A program made the position numbers and the translations under genes. Positions 1 through 6,846 of a stretch of 44,985 bases of DNA are shown here, piece by piece (the stretch's first letter is position 1; every line of letters starts with the position of its first letter). Location of the stretch: positions 1 through 44,985 of the forward strand of contig CALHSW010000069.1 in assembly GCA_938038735.1 (NCBI GenBank). Reading direction: 5' to 3'. The notes below the pieces were generated by a model. The model worked only from the letters and a program-made list of their open reading frames with translations, made no database searches and was not told the origin of the DNA. Origin of the DNA: an uncultured Bacteroidia bacterium. GTDB taxonomy: Bacteria; Bacteroidota; Bacteroidia; Bacteroidales; CAJPTX01.

Positions 1-7
1 CTCAACT

Positions 8-130
8 ATTGAGACCGTTCTACGGACAGGGCGGCATCGGTGCGCAATCTATGCGGGGTGTGGAAATTCCATGTGGGTTTATGCGGGTTGTGGAGGGCAC
101 TGTGGCAGGTTATGGTATCGCAGGGATGTG
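8..130. repeat. Degenerate hairpin repeat, copy A
   Basis: Begins with ATTGAGACCGTTCTACGGAC, a decayed version of the core hairpin, and runs into the 65-bp direct repeat. The hairpin arms carry mismatches, so this copy is the most eroded of the left group. Confidence 0.6.
51..115. repeat. 65-bp direct repeat, first copy
   Basis: From ATGCGGGGTGTGG to GGTTATGG. It matches 267-331 at all but two positions by eye (G/A and C/T). Offset between the copies is 216 bp. Each copy follows a core hairpin, so it belongs to the long version of the repeat unit. Confidence 0.85.
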
Positions 131-160
131 GGTGCGCGATGCGAGCACGGTCACACGGGT

Positions 161-345
161 CAGTCTTTCAGACTGGCTTGCCCTTTGGGCAAGAATCCGG
201 GGGTTTGAAAACCCCCGGCTATTGAAAGACCGTCCTACGGATGGGGCTGCAATGGCGGCGAAATTTATGCGGGGTGTGGAAATTCCATGTGGGTTTATGC
301 GGGTTGTGGAGGACACTGTGGTAGGTTATGGCCTTGCAGGGTCGC
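161..345. repeat. Multi-hairpin repeat, copy B (most complete)
   Basis: Four consecutive inverted repeats are visible. CAGTCT/AGACTG is at 161-175 with a TTC loop. CTTGCCC/GGGCAAG is at 177-193 with a TTT loop. CCGGGGGTTT/AAACCCCCGG is at 197-218 with a GA loop. CCGTCC/GGATGG is at 230-244 and keeps pairing through a G-U wobble. The 65-bp direct repeat follows. Closely spaced small hairpins suggest structured RNA or a REP/MITE-like element. No open reading frame or transposase is associated. Confidence 0.8.
267..331. repeat. 65-bp direct repeat, second copy
   Basis: Second copy of the element at 51-115, with two substitutions. It lies immediately downstream of the four-hairpin block of copy B. 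Confidence 0.85.
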
Positions 346-372
346 CAGGAGTGATGATATTTGGAGCCTGAT

Positions 373-430
373 TATTGCGAGACCGTCCTAAGGACGGGGC
401 GGCAAGGGCGGCGAGAATCTATGCGAGATT
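373..430. repeat. Hairpin repeat, copy C (short)
   Basis: Core hairpin CCGTCC-TAA-GGACGG at 383-397, followed by GGGCGGCAAGGGCGGCGA. The upstream G/C-tract hairpin is missing, so this is a short form of the unit. Confidence 0.75.
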
Positions 431-500
431 GGGGGAATGGGTGATTGGTCGTGCGTAGTTTGCAATGCTATTGAAGAAGGTTAAGGTCATGCGGGTCAGG

Positions 501-575
501 TTACCGGGGGTTTGCCCCCCCCCCGGCTATTGAAAGACCGTCCTGCGGACGGGGCGGCAAGGACGGCGAAAATTT
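501..575. repeat. Hairpin repeat, copy D
   Basis: A G/C-tract hairpin (CCGGGGG 504-510 with CCCCCGG 520-526, including a run of ten C) precedes a perfect core hairpin CCGTCC-TGC-GGACGG at 538-552. The order matches copy B without the two upstream hairpins. Confidence 0.8.
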
Positions 576-670
576 GTGCGAGATCATAAGGGGAGGGCAT
601 TATGTGCAGATTGCGGCGGGAGCGGTTGGCTCTCTGGAGGCATGAATGCGTGTAGGCTTGCCAGGGTCAG

Positions 671-735
671 GAATCCGGGGGGGGCCCCCCCTGGCTATTG
701 AGAGACCGTCCTGCGGACGGGGCTGTTGAAGGTGC
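671..735. repeat. Hairpin repeat, copy E
   Basis: A G-tract/C-tract hairpin at about 675-694 is followed by a perfect core hairpin CCGTCC-TGC-GGACGG at 706-720. This is the copy nearest to the rplI terminator. Confidence 0.75.
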
Positions 736-770
736 TAGCGCCTGGGAACTAGCGTGCAGCCGATAGGTAT

Positions 771-807
771 CAAAAAAAAGGGGGATGCGGTGCAACCGCA
801 TCCCCCC
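771..807 (-). terminator. Intrinsic terminator of rpsF-rpsR-rplI
   Basis: Read on the minus strand, a 12-bp perfect stem (arms 795-806 and 780-791) with a three-base loop is followed directly by a run of eight T (772-779 on the minus strand). It lies about 25 bp past the rplI stop codon. This is a textbook Rho-independent terminator. Confidence 0.93.
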
Positions 808-832
808 TTTGCGTTTCAGATATTTCGCGTAA

Positions 833-1279
833 CTACTCCGATACCACCTCAAATTCCACCTCTACCGTCACCTCACGATGAAGCTTGATGTTGGCTTTAT
901 AAGCCCCCACCTCTTTGACGGCATCCTGTGGGAGCGCAATGCGCTTCCGATCGATATCAAAGCCCTTGGCCGCGAGCGCTTCAGCAATCTGAATGGCGTT
1001 CACCGAACCAAAGATCTTGCCGGAGGAGCTGGTCTTTGCACCGATAGTTAGCTTTACGCCCTCCATCTTAGCCGCCAGCGCTTCGGCTTCAGCCTTGAGC
1101 TTTGCCTCTTTGTGCTGCCGTTGCCGAATGGTTTCGTCACGTTCCTTCCGCGCAGAGGCGGTAGCGTTAATCGCCACACCCTTTGGGATGAGGAAATTGC
1201 GTGCGTACCCAGGCTTTACGTTAACGATGTCGCCCTGCTCACCAAGTCCTGCAACATCTTCCTTCAATATGATTTCCAT
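833..1279 (-). CDS. rplI: 50S ribosomal protein bL9
   Basis: 148 residues, the usual bL9 length. The N-terminal RNA-binding domain is evident from MEIILKEDVAGLGEQG and the GYARNFLIPKGVA segment at about residues 24-36. A charged connecting helix (about 40-75) and a C-terminal domain follow. It binds 23S rRNA domain V near the L1 stalk. It is the last gene of a three-gene minus-strand operon, 24 bp after rpsR, and is preceded by an AAGGAGA ribosome-binding site about 9 bases before the ATG. A strong terminator follows. Confidence 0.97.
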   Translation of the reverse strand: MEIILKEDVAGLGEQGDIVNVKPGYARNFLIPKGVAINATASARKERDETIRQRQHKEAKLKAEAEALAAKMEGVKLTIGAKTSSSGKIFGSVNAIQIAEALAAKGFDIDRKRIALPQDAVKEVGAYKANIKLHREVTVEVEFEVVSE

Positions 1280-1303
1280 GATCGTTTTCTCCTTTTTTGT
1301 GAC

Positions 1304-1585
1304 TTACTTCATTAAGTCGGTTACAAAAGGTAGCAAAGCGAGGTGGCGCGCGCGCTTAACTGCAGTAGCTACGCGACGCTGGAACTTCAACGAGGTGCCA
1401 GTCAATCTTCTCGGAAGGATTTTGCCCTGCTCGTTAAGGAACTTTTTCAAGAATTCAGGATCCTTGTAGTCGACATACTTAATGCCACTCTTCTTGAAAC
1501 GGCAATATTTCTTCCGTTTGATGTCAACGGTTGGCGGGGCGAGGTAACGGATTTCCTGATTGTTGCTATTCTGCTGCTGTGCCAT
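1304..1585 (-). CDS. rpsR: 30S ribosomal protein bS18
   Basis: 93 residues. The family core is clear: KKYCRFKKSGIKYVDYKD, then LPRRLTGTSLKFQRRVATAV and the basic KRARHLALLPF end. It pairs with bS6 on the 30S platform. Its ATG shares one base with the rpsF stop codon (TAATG), so translation is probably coupled. A perfect AAGGAGG lies upstream inside the rpsF 3' end. That is notable because many Bacteroidota genes lack Shine-Dalgarno sequences and bS18 lies near the 16S 3' tail. Confidence 0.97.
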   Translation of the reverse strand: MAQQQNSNNQEIRYLAPPTVDIKRKKYCRFKKSGIKYVDYKDPEFLKKFLNEQGKILPRRLTGTSLKFQRRVATAVKRARHLALLPFVTDLMK

Positions 1586-1953
1586 TACGCATCCTCCTTC
1601 TCTTTACGTTCGTCCGAACCTTCGTTCTTTTTGCTTCTGCGCTTCTCGGCGTACTCGATGGCGTACTTATCCATGAGTACCGTAAGGAAGCGAATGATGC
1701 GTTCATCACGCCGGAACTGCGTTTCGAGCCTATCAATGAACTCTCCTTCAGCCTTGAACTCGATAAGCTGGTAGAAGCCCGTAGTCTTCTTCTGGATGGG
1801 ATAGGCTAGCTTTTTTAGCCCCCAGCTTTCCTCGTAGACGATCTCTCCCCCTGCCTGGGTAATGAGGTCTCTGTACTTGTCAACCGTCTCCTTTACCTGG
1901 GCATCAGATAAAACGGGAGTAGCGATGAAGACGGTTTCATACTGTTTCACCAT
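1585..1953 (-). CDS. rpsF: 30S ribosomal protein bS6
   Basis: 122 residues. The family start is recognisable (VKQYETVFIATPVLSDAQVKE), as is the LAYPIQKKTTGFYQLIEF strand region. A charged tail rich in Lys, Glu and Asp (about residues 105-122) is common in this protein. It forms a heterodimer with bS18, encoded directly downstream. It is the first gene of the rpsF-rpsR-rplI operon. A promoter-like pair of boxes lies 40-65 bp upstream, giving a short leader. Confidence 0.97.
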   Translation of the reverse strand: MVKQYETVFIATPVLSDAQVKETVDKYRDLITQAGGEIVYEESWGLKKLAYPIQKKTTGFYQLIEFKAEGEFIDRLETQFRRDERIIRFLTVLMDKYAIEYAEKRRSKKNEGSDERKEKEDA

Positions 1954-1987
1954 ACCGTAATTAATTAGTTAATGTGAAAATCGGACG

Positions 1988-2018
1988 CGAAGGTAAGGTA
2001 TATTCCTAGGAAACGCAA
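1988..2018 (-). promoter_or_regulatory. Promoter of rpsF operon
   Basis: On the minus strand a TTTG box (2018-2015) is followed after exactly 19 bases by TACCTTCG (1995-1988). This is the Bacteroidota TTTG-N19-TAnnTTTG arrangement with one change in the -7 box (TTCG for TTTG). The start of transcription would be about 30 bases before the rpsF ATG. Confidence 0.65.
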
Positions 2019-2194
2019 ATAGGGGATGCAGCGAGGATGCAGGGAGGGAGTAGCGGTTAGTGCTTGGCTGGGTGCTGCAACGGTGCGTAGTCGCTACGCA
2101 AATATGGGAGGAAAGGAGGAGCGTTAGGGTTTGGAGATAGCGGTGAACAAGCATAGCAATAATAGAATTCGTACTTAATATAGCAACGTTTTGT

Positions 2195-2202
2195 TACCTT
2201 TG
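2195..2202 (+). promoter_or_regulatory. -7 promoter box of chemotaxis receptor
   Basis: A perfect TACCTTTG lies 56 bp before the receptor ATG. I see no good TTTG box at the usual distance upstream, so this rests on the -7 element alone. Confidence 0.6.
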
Positions 2203-2258
2203 CGTGCGCTTAGAGTGCAAAAATCCATGGGAGGCTCGAAGCGTAATGGATAGAGGAA

Positions 2259-4163
2259 ATGAGATTGCGAAGCGTATTAAAACGTTCGTTGCGGGTGCAG
2301 GTTTCGCTGGCTGGGGCAAGTATGCTAATCGTGGTGTCGGGCATACTGATAGCCATCGCAGTGATGCGGTCGTTTCGCAGCAATCGGGAGGTGTCGTACC
2401 TCGCTGCACAGCTGAAGGCGGCGCAGCTTTCCCGGAGCATAAGCGGACACTTTAACGATGTTCTCTCAACCCTACGCACACTTTCGTATATATTGGGCGA
2501 GGAGATGGGGAGCGACCCGGAGCGAGCGGGGGCCCTGCAGGCGTTGGGGGCGCCGCTGATGCAGTACCCCTTGGTGCTGCATTTTGGGGTAGTGCTTGAG
2601 CCAGATGCGTGCGGCTGGCGGGATTCGAATTTTGCGGGACGTGCGGAGTTTCCTCCAACGGGGCGGTTTGCGACGCAAGCGTATCTAGGGCATACGGGCC
2701 TACCGGAGTATAGACCGATAGAGGCGTCGGATTTTGAGGTGTCTGGTTCATACTACGACATGGCGAAACGGGATTTTTTTGATTACGTGTCGGAGCCGAA
2801 GCGAGCCGAAGGGGCAGATGGCGGTGAGATATGGACGATTACGCTGAGCGTACCCATTGCGGTGCACGGAGAGTTTGTAGGGGTGATGACGTGCGACATG
2901 TCGTTGGATATAGTGGAGCTGCTGGTCGAGGAGTCGGCAGGCGATTCGATGTCAGTGGATTTGCTCTCGCCGGGCGGTACAATAGTGAGCAGCAGCGAGT
3001 TGGTAAACTCCATAGGTAGCCCCTTGTGGGAGCTTTCAAGGGCTGGCGGGATGGATGCGTCAGTATTTTCCAATTTGAGCGATTCGACAATTCTTAGCGT
3101 GCGTACCGATGAACGGTTCTACGTGTTAAGTGCGTTTTCAGTAGGCGGGAGTCCACGTCCGATGAGCATTCGGGTGTCAATGCCCATGGAGCGGCTCACG
3201 GCGCCGGCGTGGCGAGAGGCGATGGTTTTCGTGCTTACGGGGGTAGTATTGGTTGTAGTATTTGCGGTGCTAACAGCAGTGGCGATGCGGTACTTGATGC
3301 GTCCTGTCGATATACTGCACAGCGATGCGGTGCGTATGGCGAAGGGGGATTTGCGGCTCGGGGTATCCTCCAAGGTTACGTTGCGCAATGATGAATTTGG
3401 GGAGCTCGGGCGCGCCGTGGATGGGTTGGCAGATGGCATTAGGGGGATGGTGCGAGGGATGCTACAGGCGGCGCAGAAGCTGCAAGATGTGAGCGAGCAG
3501 ACTAGCTTACAGTCGCATGCGTTGACGGATTCAATAGAGGAGGTGACGGCACTGTCAGAAAATGCGACCAAGCGTTTAATGGAGTTTGTTGAGAAGCTGG
3601 AAGGGTCGATAGCCGATGCAACGGCCGCCAAGGAGGCGATTGCCGCGGCGAGCGGATCAATGCAAGAGCTGACGAAGCATTCAAAGAGCAGCTTGGAACA
3701 GGTGCTGCGAATTTCAACGGGGGTAGGGGTGCTGCGGGAGATCGCGTCGCAGACGAACGTGCTGGCGTTAAACGCTGCGGTGGAGTCGGCCCGAGCAGGT
3801 GAGTATGGGCGAGGGTTCGCAGTGGTGGCGTCAGAGGTTCGCAAGCTGGCGACCCGAAGCGCACAATCGGCAGGCGAGATAATCGGATTGGCATCATCAA
3901 CGAGCGCGTCGAGCGAGCTGGCTTCGCAGGAGCTCATGCGTTTGGTGCCGCAGTTGGCGCATGTGGTGGAAGTGATAAACGCAGTGAGCGAGTCGAATGC
4001 GAGCACGCAGGTGGAGTCGGAGGAGGTTCAACGGATGATGCGTGATTTATCCACGGCCATACTGCAGCATGCGTCGTTAGCAGGGAATTTAGCCGCGAGC
4101 GCACGGGAGCTGGAGCGGGAGTCAAGCGAGTTGGAAGAGGTTTCTGGCCGCTTTACGACGTGA
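2259..4163 (+). CDS. Methyl-accepting chemotaxis protein with periplasmic dCache-like sensor
   Basis: 634 residues. A membrane segment (about 15-35) is followed by a large periplasmic domain. The domain shows dCache features: a YYDMAKRDFFDYV segment, then WTITLSVPIAVHGEFVGVMTCDMS. A second membrane segment is at about 321-345, followed by a HAMP region and a cytoplasmic coiled coil. The signalling hairpin tip (IASQTNVLALNAAVESARAG, near residue 495) matches the conserved CheA/CheW-binding region. No C-terminal methyltransferase-docking pentapeptide is present. No CheA, CheW or motility gene lies in the window. Few Bacteroidales carry such receptors, and the ligand is unknown. The ATG follows AGAGGA. 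Confidence 0.9.
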   Translation: MRLRSVLKRSLRVQVSLAGASMLIVVSGILIAIAVMRSFRSNREVSYLAAQLKAAQLSRSISGHFNDVLSTLRTLSYILGEEMGSDPERAGALQALGAPLMQYPLVLHFGVVLEPDACGWRDSNFAGRAEFPPTGRFATQAYLGHTGLPEYRPIEASDFEVSGSYYDMAKRDFFDYVSEPKRAEGADGGEIWTITLSVPIAVHGEFVGVMTCDMSLDIVELLVEESAGDSMSVDLLSPGGTIVSSSELVNSIGSPLWELSRAGGMDASVFSNLSDSTILSVRTDERFYVLSAFSVGGSPRPMSIRVSMPMERLTAPAWREAMVFVLTGVVLVVVFAVLTAVAMRYLMRPVDILHSDAVRMAKGDLRLGVSSKVTLRNDEFGELGRAVDGLADGIRGMVRGMLQAAQKLQDVSEQTSLQSHALTDSIEEVTALSENATKRLMEFVEKLEGSIADATAAKEAIAAASGSMQELTKHSKSSLEQVLRISTGVGVLREIASQTNVLALNAAVESARAGEYGRGFAVVASEVRKLATRSAQSAGEIIGLASSTSASSELASQELMRLVPQLAHVVEVINAVSESNASTQVESEEVQRMMRDLSTAILQHASLAGNLAASARELERESSELEEVSGRFTT

Positions 4164-4220
4164 GGAATGTGGAGAACTATAGAAAGGTAGACTGTAATAA
4201 GTAAGTAAGGAGAAGAGGAA

Positions 4221-4739
4221 ATGGAAAAGAAGGCGTTGGTTTCGATAATCATGGGCAGCACGTCGGATTTGGGCGTGATGCGCGCGGCAGCGGAGTTCTT
4301 TGATGAGATGGAGGTGCCGTTTGAGATGAATGCACTTTCAGCGCATCGGACGCCGGATCTGGTGGCGAAGTTTGCCAAGGAAGCAGCAGCACGGGGCGTG
4401 AAGGTAGTGATAGCTGGGGCTGGGGGAGCAGCGCACCTGCCTGGGGTGATAGCCGCATCAACATCGCTGCCTGTGATTGGGGTGCCGATAAAGTCATCGA
4501 ATTCGATAGAGGGGATTGATTCCATCCTGTCGATTCTGCAGATGCCTTCGGGGATTCCGGTGGCGACGATGGCGGTTGATGGCGCGAAGAACGCGGCGAT
4601 ATTTGCAACGCAGATATTGGCTTTGACGGATAGTGCTATAGCAGGGCGTTTTGACGCGTTCAAAAAAGGTTTGGCCCTGAAGATAGAGAAGGCGAATGCC
4701 GATTTGGCCAAAGAGACATTCCGGTGCCGAGTCCAGTAA
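4221..4739 (+). CDS. purE: N5-carboxyaminoimidazole ribonucleotide mutase
   Basis: 172 residues, class I PurE length. It converts N5-CAIR to CAIR in purine synthesis. The signature IIMGSTSDLGVM near the N-terminus binds the nucleotide phosphate. SAHRTPDLV contains the catalytic His. AGAGGAAHLPGVIAASTSLPVIGVP follows. No purK lies nearby, so it is a stand-alone pur gene here. Its last 16 bases overlap the start of ksgA in another frame, which suggests co-transcription. An AGAAGAGGAA ribosome-binding site precedes the ATG. Confidence 0.96.
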   Translation: MEKKALVSIIMGSTSDLGVMRAAAEFFDEMEVPFEMNALSAHRTPDLVAKFAKEAAARGVKVVIAGAGGAAHLPGVIAASTSLPVIGVPIKSSNSIEGIDSILSILQMPSGIPVATMAVDGAKNAAIFATQILALTDSAIAGRFDAFKKGLALKIEKANADLAKETFRCRVQ

Positions 4740-5545
4740 GGGGAAGGAATAGCGAGGCGCAAGGCCATGAGCGTAGGGTAGCCCCTAAGAAGTGTTTAGG
4801 GCAAAACTTTTTGGTAGACGCTGAAGCCGCGGCAAAGATAGTTGGTGCGGTGGAAGGGGCGGCGGGAGTCTACGTGGTGGAGATTGGGCCGGGGATGGGG
4901 GTGCTGACACGCGGGCTTCTAGAACGTTTTGCAGGGCGGTTTACCTGTTTAGAACTAGATGAACGGGCAGTGGAGTATTTGCGGGGGGAGCTCCCGAGCC
5001 TAGGTGCATCGTTGGTACATACCGATTGCCTACGCTTTGACTTTGAGACAATACAAACAGAGGGGTTGTCGTTGGTTGGGAATTTGCCGTATAACATCTC
5101 TTCGCAAGTGCTGTGGCGCGTTCTTGATATGCATAATCGGGTAGGGGAGTGCGTATTCATGCTGCAGCGCGAAGTGGCGCAGCGGATAGCGGGCAGCCCG
5201 GGGTCAAAGGAGTACGGCATTCTTAGCGTGCTGCTGCAGGCCTACTACGACGCGGAGTTGCTACTGACGCTTCCGCCCTCGGCGTTTAGCCCGCCGCCGA
5301 AAGTGCATTCGTCGGTGCTGCGGCTCAGAAGGAATGGAGTGGCGCGGCTGGAGTGTGACGAGGTATTGCTGCGGCGGGTGGTGAAAGCGGCCTTCAATCA
5401 GCGACGCAAGACGCTCCGTAATAGCTTGCGGTCGGCTTTTCCAGCGGTGGGAGAGGGGCTACCGTTCGCGGCGCAGCGTCCGGAGGAGCTTGGCGTGGCG
5501 GAGTTTGTGGAGCTAACGAATGCGATTGCAGCGAGGCTGGGATAG
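4724..5545 (+). CDS. ksgA: 16S rRNA (adenine1518-N6/adenine1519-N6)-dimethyltransferase
   Basis: 273 residues, typical of RsmA/KsgA, which dimethylates two adenines in the 3' hairpin of 16S rRNA. Motifs in order: KKCLGQNFLVD; the SAM-binding VVEIGPGMGVLTRGL; the acidic ELDERAVEYL; the catalytic NLPYNIS (NLPY motif); and FSPPPKVHSSVLRL near the C-terminus. The best start is a GTG inside the purE 3' end, because no in-frame ATG precedes the conserved KKCLGQNF. The 16-base overlap with purE suggests coupled translation. Confidence 0.95.
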   Translation: MPSPVRGRNSEAQGHERRVAPKKCLGQNFLVDAEAAAKIVGAVEGAAGVYVVEIGPGMGVLTRGLLERFAGRFTCLELDERAVEYLRGELPSLGASLVHTDCLRFDFETIQTEGLSLVGNLPYNISSQVLWRVLDMHNRVGECVFMLQREVAQRIAGSPGSKEYGILSVLLQAYYDAELLLTLPPSAFSPPPKVHSSVLRLRRNGVARLECDEVLLRRVVKAAFNQRRKTLRNSLRSAFPAVGEGLPFAAQRPEELGVAEFVELTNAIAARLG

Positions 5546-5957
5546 AGGTTATAGAAAAGCGGTAAGTTCAAAGAGCAGTTAAAAGCCGTTAGAGGTCTGA
5601 AGCGCGTGCGCGGCGTTGGCACTAAAATTTTTCGCTGTAGGGGGGCGAGAGGGTAGAAATTGATAGCTGCTAGAGGATAGCTTGTTGCTGCGGTATATAA
5701 TCCTAGGCGGTAGAGCACATGGTTGTAAGGATTGCCCCAGCCTAGTAGCTAAGTTTACTGTAATGGGCGGAGCGTTTTTTTGTTGCGAAAGGAAGTTGAC
5801 ATAGGTGCAAAGTGTAAGCATTGATGGGGCTGGAGGAGATTTTTAGCGTACGCGATGCTGGGGTGGATTTGGTAAGAATAGTGAAAATTGCTACCTTTGC
5901 GCTTTGTTTGAAGGTCTGTACGTAGGAATTTGCGTGCAAAAGGATTAAGTTGTTTAT
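5546..5957. other. Intergenic region before ribosomal cluster
   Basis: 412 bp without a credible gene. I see no clear terminator for ksgA. The right part carries the main promoter of the ribosomal cluster (5868-5899). Open frames on the minus strand here run into rpsL and look like shadows. Confidence 0.7.
5868..5899 (+). promoter_or_regulatory. Promoter of str-S10-spc-alpha cluster
   Basis: TTTG at 5868-5871 is followed by 20 bases and then TACCTTTG at 5892-5899, a close match to the Bacteroidota housekeeping promoter. Transcription should start near 5906, leaving a leader of about 50 bases before rpsL. Confidence 0.85.
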
Positions 5958-6338
5958 ATGCCAACGATAGAACAATTGGTAAGGAAGGGGCGGACTGTGA
6001 TAGAAGAAACAAGCAAGGCGCCAGCGCTCGATGCTTGTCCACAGCGCCGAGGCGTATGTGTACGTGTGTACACCACTACGCCCAAGAAGCCGAATTCGGC
6101 GATGCGAAAGGTGGCGAGGGTACGTTTGACCAACGGAAAGGAGGTTAATGCGTATATTCCTGGGGAGGGACACAACCTGCAGGAGCACTCGATGGTGCTG
6201 ATACGAGGCGGCAGGGTGAAGGATTTGCCAGGGGTACGCTACCACTTGGTGCGCGGCACGCTTGATACATCAGGCGTAGAAGGGCGCAGGCAGGGGCGTT
6301 CGAAGTACGGAGCGAAGCGTCCGAAGGATCAAAAATAG
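5958..6338 (+). CDS. rpsL: 30S ribosomal protein uS12
   Basis: 126 residues, the usual length. It contains PTIEQLVRKGR at the N-terminus, the TTPKKPNSAMRKVARV loop and LIRGGRVKDLPGVRYHLVRG near the C-terminus. These loops sit in the decoding centre. Both lysines where streptomycin-resistance substitutions usually arise are wild type (in PKKPNS and RVKDLPG). It is the first gene of the long cluster, 12 bp before rpsG. Confidence 0.98.
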   Translation: MPTIEQLVRKGRTVIEETSKAPALDACPQRRGVCVRVYTTTPKKPNSAMRKVARVRLTNGKEVNAYIPGEGHNLQEHSMVLIRGGRVKDLPGVRYHLVRGTLDTSGVEGRRQGRSKYGAKRPKDQK

Positions 6339-6350
6339 GAGGGATAAGCA

Positions 6351-6827
6351 ATGAGGAAGTCAAAGCCGAAACGTAGAGTGATACTGCCCGATCCGCGCTT
6401 CCACGACATAGAGGTGACTCGTTTTGTGAACCACATGATGTACGATGGGAAGAAGAGCGTAGCGTTGTCGATATTTTACACGGCGATGGATTTGGTGGAG
6501 GAGCGGATGAAGGATAGCACAGAGGCACCGCTGGATGTGTGGCGCAAGGCGCTGGAGAACGTGACACCGCAGGTGGAGGTGAAGAGCCGCCGCGTGGGCG
6601 GGGCGACGTTTCAGGTGCCTACGGAGGTGCGGCCGGAGCGCAAGGTAAGCCTTGCGATGAAGAACCTGATAGCGTATGCGCGGAAGCGTCCGGGACGAGG
6701 GATGCCGGATCGGTTGGCGAATGAGATAATCGCGGCGTACAACGAGGAAGGGGGTGCGTTCAGGCGTAAGGAGGACATCCATAAGATGGCGGAGGCGAAC
6801 AAGGCGTTTGCGCATTTCCGTTTTTAA
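6351..6827 (+). CDS. rpsG: 30S ribosomal protein uS7
   Basis: 158 residues. Family motifs are MRKSKPKRRVILPDPRF, the VEVKSRRVGGATFQVPTEV beta-hairpin and the ARKRPGRGMPDRLANEI helix. It nucleates assembly of the 30S head and lines the E site. TAGGAGGG lies about 7 bases before the ATG, a strong Shine-Dalgarno by Bacteroidota standards. The fusA start is 19 bp downstream. Confidence 0.98.
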   Translation: MRKSKPKRRVILPDPRFHDIEVTRFVNHMMYDGKKSVALSIFYTAMDLVEERMKDSTEAPLDVWRKALENVTPQVEVKSRRVGGATFQVPTEVRPERKVSLAMKNLIAYARKRPGRGMPDRLANEIIAAYNEEGGAFRRKEDIHKMAEANKAFAHFRF

Positions 6828-6846
6828 CTGAGAGTGGAGCGAGACG

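Larger units (their letters stand above)
1..770. other. Non-coding repeat array at left edge
   Basis: No convincing gene lies here. The stretch holds at least five degenerate copies of a hairpin-rich element, each with a core of the form CCGTCC-3nt-GGACGG followed by GGGC. A 65-bp direct repeat pair and poly-G/poly-C tracts are also present. The short open frames are translations of the repeats and have no protein-like composition. Another copy of the element lies near the right end of the window, so this is a dispersed repeat and not a local tandem array. Confidence 0.75.
1954..2258. other. Divergent intergenic region rpsF / MCP
   Basis: 305 bp between divergent genes, holding the rpsF promoter on the minus strand and the chemotaxis-receptor promoter on the plus strand. 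A small duplicated GATGCAG is at about 2024-2041. No gene was seen. Confidence 0.7.

Noticed and set aside
9..371. 120-codon open frame at the left edge
   Set aside because: It is translated repeat sequence; the peptide itself repeats the same motif from the 65-bp direct repeat, and there is no ribosome-binding site or protein-like domain.
1..740. Possible CRISPR array
   Set aside because: Repeat copies vary in length and sequence, spacing is irregular and no cas gene is present.
3119..4006. 295-codon minus-strand open frame
   Set aside because: It is antisense to the chemotaxis receptor coiled coil; its Ser/Ala-rich composition mirrors the sense codons, and the plus-strand protein has clear domains.
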